This document shows, piece after piece, positions 51,566 to 62,703 of a stretch of DNA of 64,000 nt. Numbering within the stretch: position 1 is the stretch's first letter; each line of letters begins with the position of its first letter. The stretch covers positions 372,001-436,000 of the forward strand of contig WSYJ01000164.1 in the NCBI GenBank assembly GCA_020186115.1, written 5' to 3'. The notes beneath the pieces are model-generated. The model did not search any database. It worked only from the letters and a program-made list of their open reading frames with translations, and was not told the DNA's origin. The stretch comes from Histomonas meleagridis (Eukaryota; Parabasalia; Tritrichomonadida; Dientamoebidae). The position numbers and the translations under genes are program-made.

Positions 51566-52906
51566 TTATCGATCATTACTTTTTTCTTTTTGTCTACTTG
51601 CACTTTCCTTATTTGCAGATTTATATTTTTTCATTTTTAATTCAGCTTCCAATTTTACAATTTTTGCTTCTTCTTTTTCTAAATTAAATGATAACATTCT
51701 ATTTAAATCTCTTAGATTTGTTATTTCGAATTGTTGTTGACTTATTTTTTCCAAATATTGTTTTTCATGATTCTCTTTCTCGTTAATTTTTACTTGATAA
51801 ATTTGTTCAACTTGAGAAACTGATTTTGCTTTTTTTCTTTTATAATCTTTTTGTATTTGAGTTAATTTATTTTGATAATCATTTGAAATCTGATCTATTT
51901 GACTTTGTAATTCAATCATTTGTTGGTATATTTTCTTTGTTTTCTTTTTGTAATTATTTAATTTTGTATTAAGTTCTTTTTCTTTTGCTTCAAGAGCAGA
52001 TATCTTTTCATTTAGTTTTACAATTTCATTTTGTTTTTCTTCAATTATTATATCTTTTTGTATTAAATCTTTCTTTTTTTCATTATTTTCTTTTCTGATT
52101 GAGTTTATTTCTGTTTGACTTTCATTTATTTTTTGATTAAAAATTTGAGATTCTGTTTCATATTTTGAATTAAGAGTTTCATAATTTTGTTCTAACAAAG
52201 TAAAATCTGATGAAACTTTACTTTGTTCTTCTTTTATTTCCTTGATAATTTCTTCTTTTTGAGATAAAACTAACTTATGATGTTTTTCAAGATTATTAAT
52301 TGTTTCAATTTGATCTTTTATTCTCTTTTCTTGTAACTTTACATATTTTTTCAGTTGTTTGTTTTGTTGAACAGTTTCAATTGTTTCTGTTTCTTGACGA
52401 GAAAGCATTTCTTGAATCTCCTTAAGCTCTATAACTAATTGTTGATTTTCATGTTGTGTTGTATTGATTTTTTCGATGTATGCTTTTTTAATTTTTTTTA
52501 GTTTTGAATGGAGTTGTTGATTTACATTTTGATTTTCTATATTAATTTTATTTTGTTTCTTAATGAGTTGGAAAAGAGAATCCAAATCTTTGACATCAGG
52601 ATATCCAGATTGATTAATGCTTTGGAAAAATTTATTCAAATTTCCGGAAATCTTTCTATGTTTAAGTAAAGATTGTCTAAGGGAGATGTTAATTGATAAT
52701 TCTGATTTAAACATATCAAATAGTGTATTTAAGACGGCTATTGAAGCTGTTTCTTGAGTAGGTTTATTATTTAATTTGGAAATAAATTCTTCAATATTCT
52801 TCGATTCTTTCAAAATGGCATCTTGAAGTTCCGAAATTTCTGTATCTGAGAGAGAATAATTAACATTTGATTTGAGGAACGAATCTCCTTGGATTTCTGA
52901 TTCCAT
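51566..52906 (-). CDS. Coiled-coil protein of unknown function
   Basis: About 446 residues. A short non-coiled N-terminus (MESEIQGDSFLKSN, SLSDTEISELQD) is followed from about residue 110 to the end by a nearly continuous Gln/Glu/Lys/Ile coiled coil, finishing in a basic KSANKESASRQKEK tail. No family can be assigned; likely a structural or scaffold protein. The ATG at 52906 is used because the upstream part of the open frame crosses a promoter-like GC-rich stretch (GGTACCACTTTTTGCCGCC on the minus strand). Confidence 0.75.
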   Translation of the reverse strand: MESEIQGDSFLKSNVNYSLSDTEISELQDAILKESKNIEEFISKLNNKPTQETASIAVLNTLFDMFKSELSINISLRQSLLKHRKISGNLNKFFQSINQSGYPDVKDLDSLFQLIKKQNKINIENQNVNQQLHSKLKKIKKAYIEKINTTQHENQQLVIELKEIQEMLSRQETETIETVQQNKQLKKYVKLQEKRIKDQIETINNLEKHHKLVLSQKEEIIKEIKEEQSKVSSDFTLLEQNYETLNSKYETESQIFNQKINESQTEINSIRKENNEKKKDLIQKDIIIEEKQNEIVKLNEKISALEAKEKELNTKLNNYKKKTKKIYQQMIELQSQIDQISNDYQNKLTQIQKDYKRKKAKSVSQVEQIYQVKINEKENHEKQYLEKISQQQFEITNLRDLNRMLSFNLEKEEAKIVKLEAELKMKKYKSANKESASRQKEKSNDR

Positions 52907-53605
52907 GAACAGATTAAGAATTGGCGGCAAAAAGTGGTACCCGTTTAAAACCCCGTTAAACAAACGAATTTTGTACACCCTAAATTTGAGATGTGTTTTG
53001 ATAGTTTTACGAAAAACAGTAAATAAAAGTGATAACAGAATGACAAAATCCTAAATTGTTTTTCTAATAAAAGGACACTTCTTCTTCATATGCTATCTAC
53101 ATAGCAATATAAATTTCTAATGATTTTTCTACAAATTCCATGATTTTGAGAAATGTGACCCATAACATGTTCTGCATTTTCGAGTGTTATTTGTTGAAAT
53201 ATAAAAAGATAATAATAAATCTTCGTCTTTTGGTCATTTTGCCATTTACGTGTCCCTTTCAACGGAGATCACACATTGCACAAACTTAACCGTTTCACAT
53301 ATCCACTTTTTGATATAAATGATAGGAAATGAAGTGTATTTTTTGTCAAATATTTACTTCAATTTTTATTTTGATTTATTTTTACTTAAGCCAGAAATTT
53401 TAACGCTTCGTTTAGTGTCTAAGAAAACAGAGCAGAGACGTTATTATAATAATTATGATGAGATATTAGATAAAGTTTAGCAATGCTATGATGTAAGGCA
53501 AAAAGATTTGTTCGATTTTCGATGACACTTTTATTTCAAAAAATGAGCGGTTATCTCATGTATAAGAAAAGTTTTATCAAAAAGTTTCAAATATCTGAAG
53601 CTTAG
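52907..53605. other. Divergent intergenic region
   Basis: Between the coiled-coil gene and the 1409-residue gene. AT-rich, with AAAAAGTGG-type strings at both ends. No gene is seen. Confidence 0.4.
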
Positions 53606-56600
53606 ATGGAAAAAGAGCAACTTTTCGAACAACTCACGACACTTTCAAGGGGATTTTTAACGAATTCTAAAGACCCTCTTCATGATTATTATACTCATGA
53701 ATACGAAAAACTCAGGACGCATATTAATTTAATTGTAGCTTTGAAAATCAAGTTCAAAGATGCATTTTCTTTCAATTACACAGAAATAAATGTTACCATA
53801 AAGCGGTCATGTCAACATCCAGCAAATAAAATCTCTACACAATTTTTATCTACTAGAATTGCAATCCCAATATTAAGTGCCATACCTCCAACAGCTGAAG
53901 AAATGGAAGACATCCTTACCTTTGCAGGTGCTGTCATTTATTTCAGTGAACTTCGAGAAATAGCTGCTCAATTATTTAACATTCTTCTTAAGGCGCAACC
54001 AGCCAAAACGACCGAACACCTTTGCAAGAACATAACACAAACATTGAACGTACAACAACAGTCGACAAAATTAAGCAATTATATATCACTTTTAAGTTTA
54101 TTAGATTTTGGTGATAATAGTGAAGCTATTGTAAAAATAATCTCACTTTTATTACCACGCGCTTCATCATATCTTAGTAATAAGGATTGTGCCGCACTTT
54201 TTACAGCTTCAATAATTCAACCTCTTGTATATTCTGAATTTGAAATTGACTCATCAGTATGCAAAGAATGGTATGACGAAATCAAGATAAGTAGGTCCAA
54301 ACATGTTAAAGATAAAGATATTTTGAAAAGATTAATTTCTCTTTCAATAGCAGTCCATAGTTCATCCTTACTTGCTAAATGTGGCAAACACATACCTATT
54401 TTATCCGAAGGATTCAAATTCCCTGAATTAACTCGACCAATTCTTCATTTAGTATATCGAATATTATCTACCAAAGAAGAGAAAATTGTCAAAGATCATC
54501 CAATTGAAGCTGTAATTAATCGTCTTCCTGTCTCAACCCTTGCATATCCACAACTTATGTGCAAAGTATTAGAACAATTTGCAGCAGTCAAAGAAATTAA
54601 TGAACAAGCACATTTTGAAGCACTCTCCAAATCCGACTTCTACGAATGTCTTATCTATCATAAAAACATTACTGACACTATGCGGAAGAACTTGATTTCA
54701 CGTTCAATTCAAACATCAAGATTTGACATTCTTGCAAAAGTTGTCAACGGCAAGACGATAGAGTCGGTTATTCCATATTTTTGTGAACTTTTACAAAACG
54801 GGTTTTCGACGCATAAACTTGTCAAACATATTACAAAAGATCCAAAGAACATTGTGACATCGATTGATGTTATATTCAACAAAGTTCATTTATTTAATGA
54901 TCGTCAAGCAGTTCATGTATTGATCTTTTTAACTGAATTAATATTATATGTCCGAAACTTAATTGAAGAAAATGAATCAGATAAATTGAAAGAAATAATT
55001 TTGAACATTAATATAATGCAATGTAATGTATTAACCTTTTTGTTCTTAATGTCAGCAAGTGAAACAATTATATTATTAGCAGAACGATTTGCACAATCAT
55101 TATATGAATTATATATTTATGTTGTTGAAGATTATGAAACTAAAAACATCTTTGAAATACCAATCTATAAATATATATCAACATATCCAATCGAGAATTT
55201 CAAGAAGATATTTTATCTTCCACAAGAATATTATGTTCATAATTTTGATCCATCTAATAATACTATACCTAATTCAACATTTTTCATATTACTTAGAGAT
55301 CCGAATTATTGTTATTTCTTATATCAATTGTTTTTAGAAGTATATCAAAAATCGGAGAAATTTAAAGAAGAAATTAACAAGAAATTTGCTGATCCTAAAA
55401 CTGAGTTTTTACCTATTAAATGTTATGGTATTGTATCAGGTTATTATACTGAATATATACCAATTATTGAACAATTAATACAACATAATCATGCAACAAC
55501 TATATATTCAATTGTATTTGCGAATGAGAATTATTTAGAAGAAATTGTTAATCAAATTTCGATATCAACAAAATTAACAAATTCCGAAAAATTAATTATA
55601 TATCGAACACTTATCCAAAAATTGGATTCAATGAATGAACAAACTAAGACTAATATGAAAATATATAAACAAATTATAGATATATTATTAAATGATTCAA
55701 CAATAATCAAAGAATTCATTTCGACATTAAAGCCTTCGATTCCAGCATTAAATTATATATTAACATTAACTAAATGTTTACATAGACTTAAAAATTATCA
55801 ACATAATGAAATTAATGATATTTATAATTCGATCATTGAAGTTATTGAAACTAAATCGAATGAATTAGAAACAATAAAAATTGTAGAAACAAATTCAACT
55901 GATAACGAAAATAATAATAACAATAAAGAAACAACTGAAATAGAGTCATTAGAAACTAAAGATATATCATTATCACATGTAATATTTGCATTATTTATTG
56001 AACTTTCATGCGCTTTAGCAAATTCTGATTCAGGGTTTGACTTAAAGAAATGTTTCTTCACATTAAATAAGATAATTCATAATATATCTATACCAATCTG
56101 TATTGAACAACTTGAATCATTATTTGCAATTGCATCTAAACAACAATTTGTGTTTGTCGAATGTATTAATTCTATACAACTTACTACATTTGAGAATTGT
56201 TATATTGTTGGCTATTTCGCTATTAAGAATTATGAACTTATTAAAACTGATAGTCATTTAGCATTATCTATAGCGTTAGCATTAGTTACAGATAATTGTA
56301 TCTTCCCTAATTGTACTGACTTATTAACACTTTTAAGTCAAATACAATGGACATCAAGTTCAAAGCCTTCTTTATCTAGACGTAGATCAGCAGCACGAGT
56401 TCGAAAGATACCAACAGCACAACAACGTACGCCAGAACCAGCAGCGAATTCTAATCAAATACCGAAAGAAAATGCGTCACGTTTTATTGCAGGTACAGTT
56501 TTGAACTTAACTGATGTCTTTATCAAAGTTGTTGTCTCGATAATATGTTCACCAGGTATTACACCAGAATTATGTGAAAAGTTTGTACAAGTATTAATGC

Positions 56601-57835
56601 CATGGATTAAGAACCTTAAGTTAACATCATCATCAAAGTTTCGATATTTGTTTGATCCATTCTTCTCTAATAATTGTACTGAACATGTTCATTATTATAT
56701 TATGAGGACTATTTTCCCAATATTTGTTGATTCACAAGAAATGATCTTAAATGAATTCTTTAGACATAATTGCAAATCAAATGATTACTTAATATTTTAT
56801 CAATTCACTGATTCGAAAGATAAATTAATACAATTTTTAGAATCTAAAATTTTACGATTACAAAAAGTCCAATTCTTTATGCAAGTATTACGACATTTAC
56901 AATATTTAGGATCTGAAGAAATTACTGATTCCAAACTTTTAGCATTAATGTATCCATTCTTTGATAATGAAGATGAAAGTATAATGAAATGTGTAACTAA
57001 CATATTAGAAAAATGTGGTACTGATAAACCATCATTAAAAGAAATCTTTGAGAAAAAAGGCGAAGAATTCGAAAATGAATTTTTATTAAATGTTATATCA
57101 TTTTTAGGATATAAAATGGATACAAATGTATCGAATATCTTATTTAATTATGCTAAAGAACGTGCGAAACAATTCACAATCGAACATATGAATCAATATA
57201 TTAATACAATGAAAAGAAAGAAATGTCATTTACAACTTCTTACACAACATTTCTTAAGTTTGTATACATTAATTAATGAAGATATTAAACCAATAATTTA
57301 TGAATTCGCAAAATTCTTAATCCAAACTGATCATAACGAAATATCGAAGTTAGCTTTCGATATATTAAAAGAAAAAGATGGCAATGATAACTTAATCTTA
57401 CAATGTATTATTAGAGGAACTTTAACTTTCGATGAAATTGAACCTTATGTTAAGCTTGAAAACTTAAAGAAAAATTACGTCTTTTGGTATAAAATGTATA
57501 AAGATATGGAAATTAATGAAGAAGAATTCCCTGAAGTTGATGATTTATATTGCGCAGTGAAATACGGTAGCGAAGAACTGTTGCAAAAAATCGGTAATAT
57601 AATTCCTGATTTAATTAACAAAGGATTTAGAATACAATACTTGTTGAACTATTTGTTCGATATAGATAACTTGAACATATCGAAAATAGCGCCAATATTC
57701 ATCGCAATACCGCCTCAAATTTACTCGTTCCCGAAGACTGGACTGGAGAAGCCAGACTTGACAATTAAGTTGAATATTGTCTTGATTAAGTCAAGAGAAT
57801 ACAGAGACTTCATTCATAAGTTTCAAATAAATTAA
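53606..57835 (+). CDS. Large alpha-helical protein of unknown function
   Basis: 1409 residues, intact, unrecognised. It is helical throughout, with Leu/Ile-rich segments typical of HEAT/ARM-like solenoids. It has an acidic Asn-rich linker near residues 765-785 (NENNNNNKET) and a basic Ser/Arg linker near 920-945 (LSRRRSAARVRKIPTAQQRT) that separates two solenoid halves. No catalytic motif, signal peptide or membrane span is visible. It could be a scaffold, transport or nuclear-pore type protein; I have no evidence to choose. Clear ATG at 53606; TAA within TAAA. Confidence 0.85.
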   Translation: MEKEQLFEQLTTLSRGFLTNSKDPLHDYYTHEYEKLRTHINLIVALKIKFKDAFSFNYTEINVTIKRSCQHPANKISTQFLSTRIAIPILSAIPPTAEEMEDILTFAGAVIYFSELREIAAQLFNILLKAQPAKTTEHLCKNITQTLNVQQQSTKLSNYISLLSLLDFGDNSEAIVKIISLLLPRASSYLSNKDCAALFTASIIQPLVYSEFEIDSSVCKEWYDEIKISRSKHVKDKDILKRLISLSIAVHSSSLLAKCGKHIPILSEGFKFPELTRPILHLVYRILSTKEEKIVKDHPIEAVINRLPVSTLAYPQLMCKVLEQFAAVKEINEQAHFEALSKSDFYECLIYHKNITDTMRKNLISRSIQTSRFDILAKVVNGKTIESVIPYFCELLQNGFSTHKLVKHITKDPKNIVTSIDVIFNKVHLFNDRQAVHVLIFLTELILYVRNLIEENESDKLKEIILNINIMQCNVLTFLFLMSASETIILLAERFAQSLYELYIYVVEDYETKNIFEIPIYKYISTYPIENFKKIFYLPQEYYVHNFDPSNNTIPNSTFFILLRDPNYCYFLYQLFLEVYQKSEKFKEEINKKFADPKTEFLPIKCYGIVSGYYTEYIPIIEQLIQHNHATTIYSIVFANENYLEEIVNQISISTKLTNSEKLIIYRTLIQKLDSMNEQTKTNMKIYKQIIDILLNDSTIIKEFISTLKPSIPALNYILTLTKCLHRLKNYQHNEINDIYNSIIEVIETKSNELETIKIVETNSTDNENNNNNKETTEIESLETKDISLSHVIFALFIELSCALANSDSGFDLKKCFFTLNKIIHNISIPICIEQLESLFAIASKQQFVFVECINSIQLTTFENCYIVGYFAIKNYELIKTDSHLALSIALALVTDNCIFPNCTDLLTLLSQIQWTSSSKPSLSRRRSAARVRKIPTAQQRTPEPAANSNQIPKENASRFIAGTVLNLTDVFIKVVVSIICSPGITPELCEKFVQVLMPWIKNLKLTSSSKFRYLFDPFFSNNCTEHVHYYIMRTIFPIFVDSQEMILNEFFRHNCKSNDYLIFYQFTDSKDKLIQFLESKILRLQKVQFFMQVLRHLQYLGSEEITDSKLLALMYPFFDNEDESIMKCVTNILEKCGTDKPSLKEIFEKKGEEFENEFLLNVISFLGYKMDTNVSNILFNYAKERAKQFTIEHMNQYINTMKRKKCHLQLLTQHFLSLYTLINEDIKPIIYEFAKFLIQTDHNEISKLAFDILKEKDGNDNLILQCIIRGTLTFDEIEPYVKLENLKKNYVFWYKMYKDMEINEEEFPEVDDLYCAVKYGSEELLQKIGNIIPDLINKGFRIQYLLNYLFDIDNLNISKIAPIFIAIPPQIYSFPKTGLEKPDLTIKLNIVLIKSREYRDFIHKFQIN

Positions 57836-57867
57836 ACTTGAATTAACTCTTGATTAAGATAATTTTT

Positions 57868-58190
57868 CACATTGTGTGACATCTCTAATAATGGAATCGA
57901 TTCATATTCATATTTCATATTGTGTGACATCTTTCATGATGAAATCGATTCATATTCATATTTCATATTGTGTGACATCTCTAATAATGGAATCGATTCA
58001 TATTCATATTTCATATTGTGTGACATCTCTAATAATGGAATCGATTCATATTCATATTTCATATTGTGTGACATTTCTAATAATGGAATCGATTCATATT
58101 CATATTTCATATTGTGTGACATTTCTAATAATGGAATCGATTCATATTCATATTCCACATTGTGTGACATCTTTTATAATAAATTGAATC
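57868..58190. repeat. 48-bp minisatellite, seven copies
   Basis: GTGTGAC recurs at 57874, 57922, 57970, 58018, 58066, 58114 and 58162, exactly 48 bp apart. Unit contents: TCATATTGTGTGACATC, a TAATAATGGAATCGATTCAT segment and TATTCATATT. Copies differ by a few bases; the second and last are most divergent. Because 48 is a multiple of three and the unit lacks stops, two forward frames and one reverse frame are open, but none has gene-like flanks. It starts just after the 1409-residue gene. Confidence 0.95.
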
Positions 58191-58854
58191 ATGTTAGTGT
58201 GAACTTAACAAGGAGGACTCTTCGAAAAATCAGTTTCCTACGGAAGAAAAGCTATGATTGTTTCACCTGTTGGAAACATTGAAGAAAACTACACACAGGA
58301 ACAGGCATTTCATCATATGATGAAATCATGTTTTCAGGAATGTTTGGAAAATTCATTGCTGGTGGTATCACTCCAATTAAACCATACTCAATCTTTGAAA
58401 CAATGATTATGCCACCTGAAAAATGCCTATGAATTGAAGAAATTCAAGGAAATGTTGATGACGATCGAAACCAGGAAAATTATCAAAATCCCGTGGGTTG
58501 CACAAGCAAAGGAAGGAATGCCAGATTCTGCTGTTCTTGTAGCAGAACAGAAATTTTGATATCAAAAGCCATAAGTAAAAGATCTATTATAACTTTCTTT
58601 TTTAGTGATATTTTTTGATTTATTCCAAGATGACCAATTTGGTACTTAAAATTATTTTATGGATAAATATCAACTACAGCAAAAACACTTTTCGATGTGC
58701 TTTTAAAAGTCGAAAAATATTATGGAAATATGAAAGCATTAAAATTCATACCTAAAACGAAGAAAATATTATTGAACATGATAATTATCTAATTGCATAA
58801 CACCGATAAACAACGAAATGTGATATGAAAAATAAATCGGTGTAACTAGCTATT
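58191..58854 (+). pseudogene. Decayed unidentified gene remnant and spacer
   Basis: Between 58226 and 58560 successive frames give protein-like pieces: SYGRKAMIVSPVGNIEENYT, then SGMFGKFIAGGITPIKPYSI, then KIPWVAQAKEGMPDSAVLVA. They are joined by frameshifts and a TGA. The pieces have a globular composition rich in Gly, Pro and Met. I cannot name the family. The rest up to 58854 is AT-rich. Confidence 0.4.
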
Positions 58855-61800
58855 ATGTTTTGCTTGCTTTTTTTCCTCGCAAAAATATTAAACACGAAGG
58901 AATATTCAATGCCAGCAGATACCGAAAGCGTAGATAACAAATGGATTGAAATGGCATCAATAAAAAATAATAGAGGTCACACCAAAAAAACAATTCCTCT
59001 TGATGATCACAATAACGATGAAGAACAGGCAATACCCATAAAAAGAAAGCGCATTAAAGAACTCGAACCATTAAAAAAATCAAAATTTAATTTTTATAAT
59101 GATGAAAGTGAAACCAATGAAAACGAAAGCAATCTCGAAGAAATACTCAGAAAGAAGGCTTTTGATTTCAAACCAAGAAAGAGACAAATTGGAGAAGAAG
59201 ATCCAAGTGACATCATCAACAAAATCAAAACGCAAAAATTTAAAAACGATGAAATAGCAAAATTTCTGAAAATGCAAGAACGAAAAAGACGTAAAGATAA
59301 GAGGATGCTCAGAAATTCATTATTAAAAAATCGAAATATTAGCGAAGATGAATCCAAAAAAGATAAATTTATAAATGACGTTATAGGGGAAAATGAAGGA
59401 GAAAATGAAAAAGAAGATAATATTCGTAGAAAAGGCAGATTTGTAAGAAAAGACGATAAAGAAAATGACACTTTTGTAGTAAAGAATGAAATTAATAAGG
59501 AAAATAAAGAAGAAAATGAAAATGAAGATAACATCAGTGGTAAAGATGCAATTGGAAAAGATGATGACAATGAAAGCAATGAAAAAGATGATAACGCTAC
59601 TAGTAAAGATGATTATGGCAGAGATGCAATTGGAAAAGATGACGAAGGAAAAGATGATAAAATTTATGAAAAGATTGATAAAGAAAAAGAACAAAAAATA
59701 AAAGAAAAATATGGAAATGAATTAAATAAGGAAGAAGATAATAAGCAAGATAATGATGACAATGATAGTAATGAAAAAGAAGATAATGTTATAAGTAAAG
59801 ATGATTATGGCAGAGACTCAATTGGAAAAGATGACGAAGGAAAAGATGATAAAATTTATGAAAAGATTGATAAAGAAAAAGAACAAAAAATTAAAGAAAA
59901 GCATGAAAATGAAGAAAAAGAAAATGAACTAAATAAGAAAGATAACAATAAGCAAGATGATGATGATAATGACGGATCTGATAATGTCGTTAACAAAGAT
60001 GAATATGGAAGAGATGCAATTGGAAAAGATGACGAAGGAAAAGATGATGATAAAAAAAATAATGTTGTCACAGGTAAAGATGAATATGGAAGAGACGCAA
60101 TTGGAAAAGATGATGAAGGAAAAGATGACATAATTAATGAAAAGATTGCAAAAGAAAAAGATACAATGAAAGATGATGAAGCTAAAGACAATGAAGAAGC
60201 TTTAGGAAATAATCTAAAAGATAAAGATGAAAATGAAATTAAAGAAGATAATGTTGTTAGCAAAGATGAATATGGAAGAGACATTATTGGAAAAGATGAC
60301 GAAGAAAAGTTTAATAATAAAAAAGATGATACTGTTGCAGGTAAAGATGAATATGGAAGAGACATTACTGGAAAAGATGATGAAAAAGATGACGGCAAAG
60401 ATAAGGATGATGGTGATGAAAATGAAGTTACAAAAGATAAACAAATTAGAAATTTAAAGAAGGATGAAAAAGATGAAAATAAAGAAACAAAGAAGGAAAA
60501 CGATAAATATGAAGAAAATGATAAAGATAATAAAGAAGAAGAAAGTGATAAAGATAATAAAGACAAAGAAAATGAAGAAACAAAGAAAGAAAATGATAAA
60601 GAAGAAGAAAGTGATAAAGATAATAAAGACAAAGAAAATGAAGAAACAAAGAAAGAAAATGATAAAGAAGAAGAAAGTGATAAAGACAATAAAGACAAAG
60701 AAAATGAAGAAACAAAGAAAGAAAATGATAAAGAAGAAGAAAGTGATAAAGATAATAAAGACAAAGAAAATGAAGAAACAAAGAAAGAAAATGATAAATA
60801 TGAAGAAAATGATAAATATGATAAAGAAGAAGAAAGTGATAAAGATAATAAAGACAAAGAAAATGAAGAAACAAAGAAAGAAAATGATAAATATGATAAA
60901 GAAGAAGAAAGTGATAAAGATAATAAAGACAAAGAAAATGAAGAAACAAAGAAAGAAAATGATAAATATGATAAAGAAGAAGAAAATGAAGAAACAAAGA
61001 AAGAAAATGATAAAGAAGAAGAAAATTTCAAAGAAAAGAAGGGTGACGATAAAGATGATGAAAATGATAAAAAAGAAGTAATTAAAATAAATAAAGAAGA
61101 TGAAAAAGATAAAGATGATACAGATAAGGATGTTGAAAGCAAAGAAGAAACAGTTGAAACTAAGATAGATAATGACAAAGATGATAAAGATAAGGATGAT
61201 GAAAACAAAGAAGAAAGTGTTGAAACAAAGAAAGAAGATGATAAAGATGGTGAAAGCAAGGAAGAAACCTTTGAAACAAAGAAGGATGGAGATAAAGATA
61301 AAGAAGAAGTCATCGAAACTAAGAAAGAAGATGATAAAGAAGATAAAGATAAGGATGATGAAAGCAAAGAAACAGTTGAAACTAAGAAAGAAGATGATAA
61401 AGATGGTGAAAGCAAGGAAGAAACCTTTGAAACAAAGAAGGATGGAGATAAAGATAAAGAAGAAGTCATCGAAACTAAGAAAGAAGATGATAAAGAAGAC
61501 AAAGATAAGGATGATGAAAGTAAAGAAACAGTTGAAACTAAGAAAGAAGATGATAAAGAAGACAAAGATAAGGATGATGAAAGCAAAGAAACAGCAGAAA
61601 CTAAGAAAGAAGATGATAAAGAAGACAAAGATAAGGATGATGAAAGCAAAGAAACAGTTGAAACTAAGAAAGAAGATGATAAAGAAGACAAAGATAAGGA
61701 TGATGAAAGCAAAGAAACAGTTGAAACTAAGAAAGAAGATGATAAAGAAGACAAAGATAAGGATGATGAAAGCAAAGAAACAGTTGAAACTAAGAAAGAA

Positions 61801-62340
61801 GATGATAAAGAAGACAAAGATAAGGATGATGAAAGCAAAGAAACAGTTGAAACTAAGAAAGAAGATGATAAAGAAGACAAAGATAAGGATGATGAAAGCA
61901 AAGAAACAGTTGAAACTAAGAAAGAAGATGATAAAGAAGACAAAGATAAGGATGATGAAAGCAAAGAAACAGTTGAAACTAAGAAAGAAGATGATAAAGA
62001 AGACAAAGATAAGGATGATAAAAGCAAAGAAACAGTTGAAACTAAGAAAGAAGATGATAAAGATAAAGAAGAAAAAGAGGAAGAGACTATTGAAACAAAG
62101 GAAGAAGACGAAAAAGATAAAAATGATAAAGGTGATGGTAAAGCTGAATTTGGAGAAAAAAAGCAGAAAACAGACGGAAACACATTGAGCAGCACCACAT
62201 CTGAATCAAGTCAATTCACTGCTATAGTGCTAGTTCTTGTTATTATCGGCTCTATTTTTATATTTGTTTATAGAAAACATAGTGTTAAGCAAATTGATCA
62301 AGAAAACGAACCACTTCTTATGAACGAAGAATTTTCATAA
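58855..62340 (+). CDS. Repetitive acidic type I membrane protein
   Basis: 1161 residues. Seen: an N-terminal signal peptide (MFCLLFFLAKIL), a mixed basic region to about residue 180, then a long Lys/Asp/Glu-only domain built from three repeat families. These are NKDEYGRDAIGKDDEGKDD (from about 59600), DNKDKENEETKKENDK (60540-61010) and a 21-residue unit ETVETKKEDDKEDKDKDDES (about eight near-identical 63-bp copies, 61500-62040). A single transmembrane helix (AIVLVLVIIGSIFIFVYR) and a cytoplasmic tail NEPLLMNEEFS with an acidic dileucine sorting motif complete it. The charged domain would be outside or luminal, perhaps binding Ca2+. Function unknown. Confidence 0.85.
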   Translation: MFCLLFFLAKILNTKEYSMPADTESVDNKWIEMASIKNNRGHTKKTIPLDDHNNDEEQAIPIKRKRIKELEPLKKSKFNFYNDESETNENESNLEEILRKKAFDFKPRKRQIGEEDPSDIINKIKTQKFKNDEIAKFLKMQERKRRKDKRMLRNSLLKNRNISEDESKKDKFINDVIGENEGENEKEDNIRRKGRFVRKDDKENDTFVVKNEINKENKEENENEDNISGKDAIGKDDDNESNEKDDNATSKDDYGRDAIGKDDEGKDDKIYEKIDKEKEQKIKEKYGNELNKEEDNKQDNDDNDSNEKEDNVISKDDYGRDSIGKDDEGKDDKIYEKIDKEKEQKIKEKHENEEKENELNKKDNNKQDDDDNDGSDNVVNKDEYGRDAIGKDDEGKDDDKKNNVVTGKDEYGRDAIGKDDEGKDDIINEKIAKEKDTMKDDEAKDNEEALGNNLKDKDENEIKEDNVVSKDEYGRDIIGKDDEEKFNNKKDDTVAGKDEYGRDITGKDDEKDDGKDKDDGDENEVTKDKQIRNLKKDEKDENKETKKENDKYEENDKDNKEEESDKDNKDKENEETKKENDKEEESDKDNKDKENEETKKENDKEEESDKDNKDKENEETKKENDKEEESDKDNKDKENEETKKENDKYEENDKYDKEEESDKDNKDKENEETKKENDKYDKEEESDKDNKDKENEETKKENDKYDKEEENEETKKENDKEEENFKEKKGDDKDDENDKKEVIKINKEDEKDKDDTDKDVESKEETVETKIDNDKDDKDKDDENKEESVETKKEDDKDGESKEETFETKKDGDKDKEEVIETKKEDDKEDKDKDDESKETVETKKEDDKDGESKEETFETKKDGDKDKEEVIETKKEDDKEDKDKDDESKETVETKKEDDKEDKDKDDESKETAETKKEDDKEDKDKDDESKETVETKKEDDKEDKDKDDESKETVETKKEDDKEDKDKDDESKETVETKKEDDKEDKDKDDESKETVETKKEDDKEDKDKDDESKETVETKKEDDKEDKDKDDESKETVETKKEDDKEDKDKDDKSKETVETKKEDDKDKEEKEEETIETKEEDEKDKNDKGDGKAEFGEKKQKTDGNTLSSTTSESSQFTAIVLVLVIIGSIFIFVYRKHSVKQIDQENEPLLMNEEFS

Positions 62341-62703
62341 AATTTTAACGTTAAAATAATTTTTCCAATGCATCGATGCATTCAAATTTCAATATGCGAT
62401 CGCTTTTGAGTCAAAGCGCAACTTTTTCATACCTAACGGCCCCAAAAAATGGCGGGCAAGCCATAGCTGTTATTTTGGCAACCTTTTTTGGGTTACTGCG
62501 TTCAAAAATTGATTTTTTTTGTAAACTTTATAAACGACTGCAGAGCTCACAAATTCCTACAGAAAAAGCTCGCTAAGAAAAACGATACCGATGGGTAAAC
62601 CTTTTCAAAAGCTCTTTTTTCAGAGGAATTGAATAGCTGCTGGATTCCAAAACCCGTTTTGCCAACTTTTTGTACAAAAAGTTTGGCCAGGCTCATTCTG
62701 CTC
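62341..62703. other. Intergenic region
   Basis: A moderately GC-richer spacer upstream of the nucleotide-sugar-transporter-like gene, with an imperfect inverted pair CAACTTTTTGTACAAAAAGT near 62659. No gene is seen. Confidence 0.4.

Noticed and set aside
57872-58282. 16-residue periodic protein over the 48-bp repeat
   Set aside because: No ATG in that frame, equal openness in other frames, and no gene-like continuation.
59856-62198. 780-codon Ser/Leu-rich frame on the minus strand and several Lys/Met-rich frames on the plus strand
   Set aside because: They mirror the repetitive Lys/Asp/Glu gene at 58855-62340; purine-rich repeats keep other frames open without coding.
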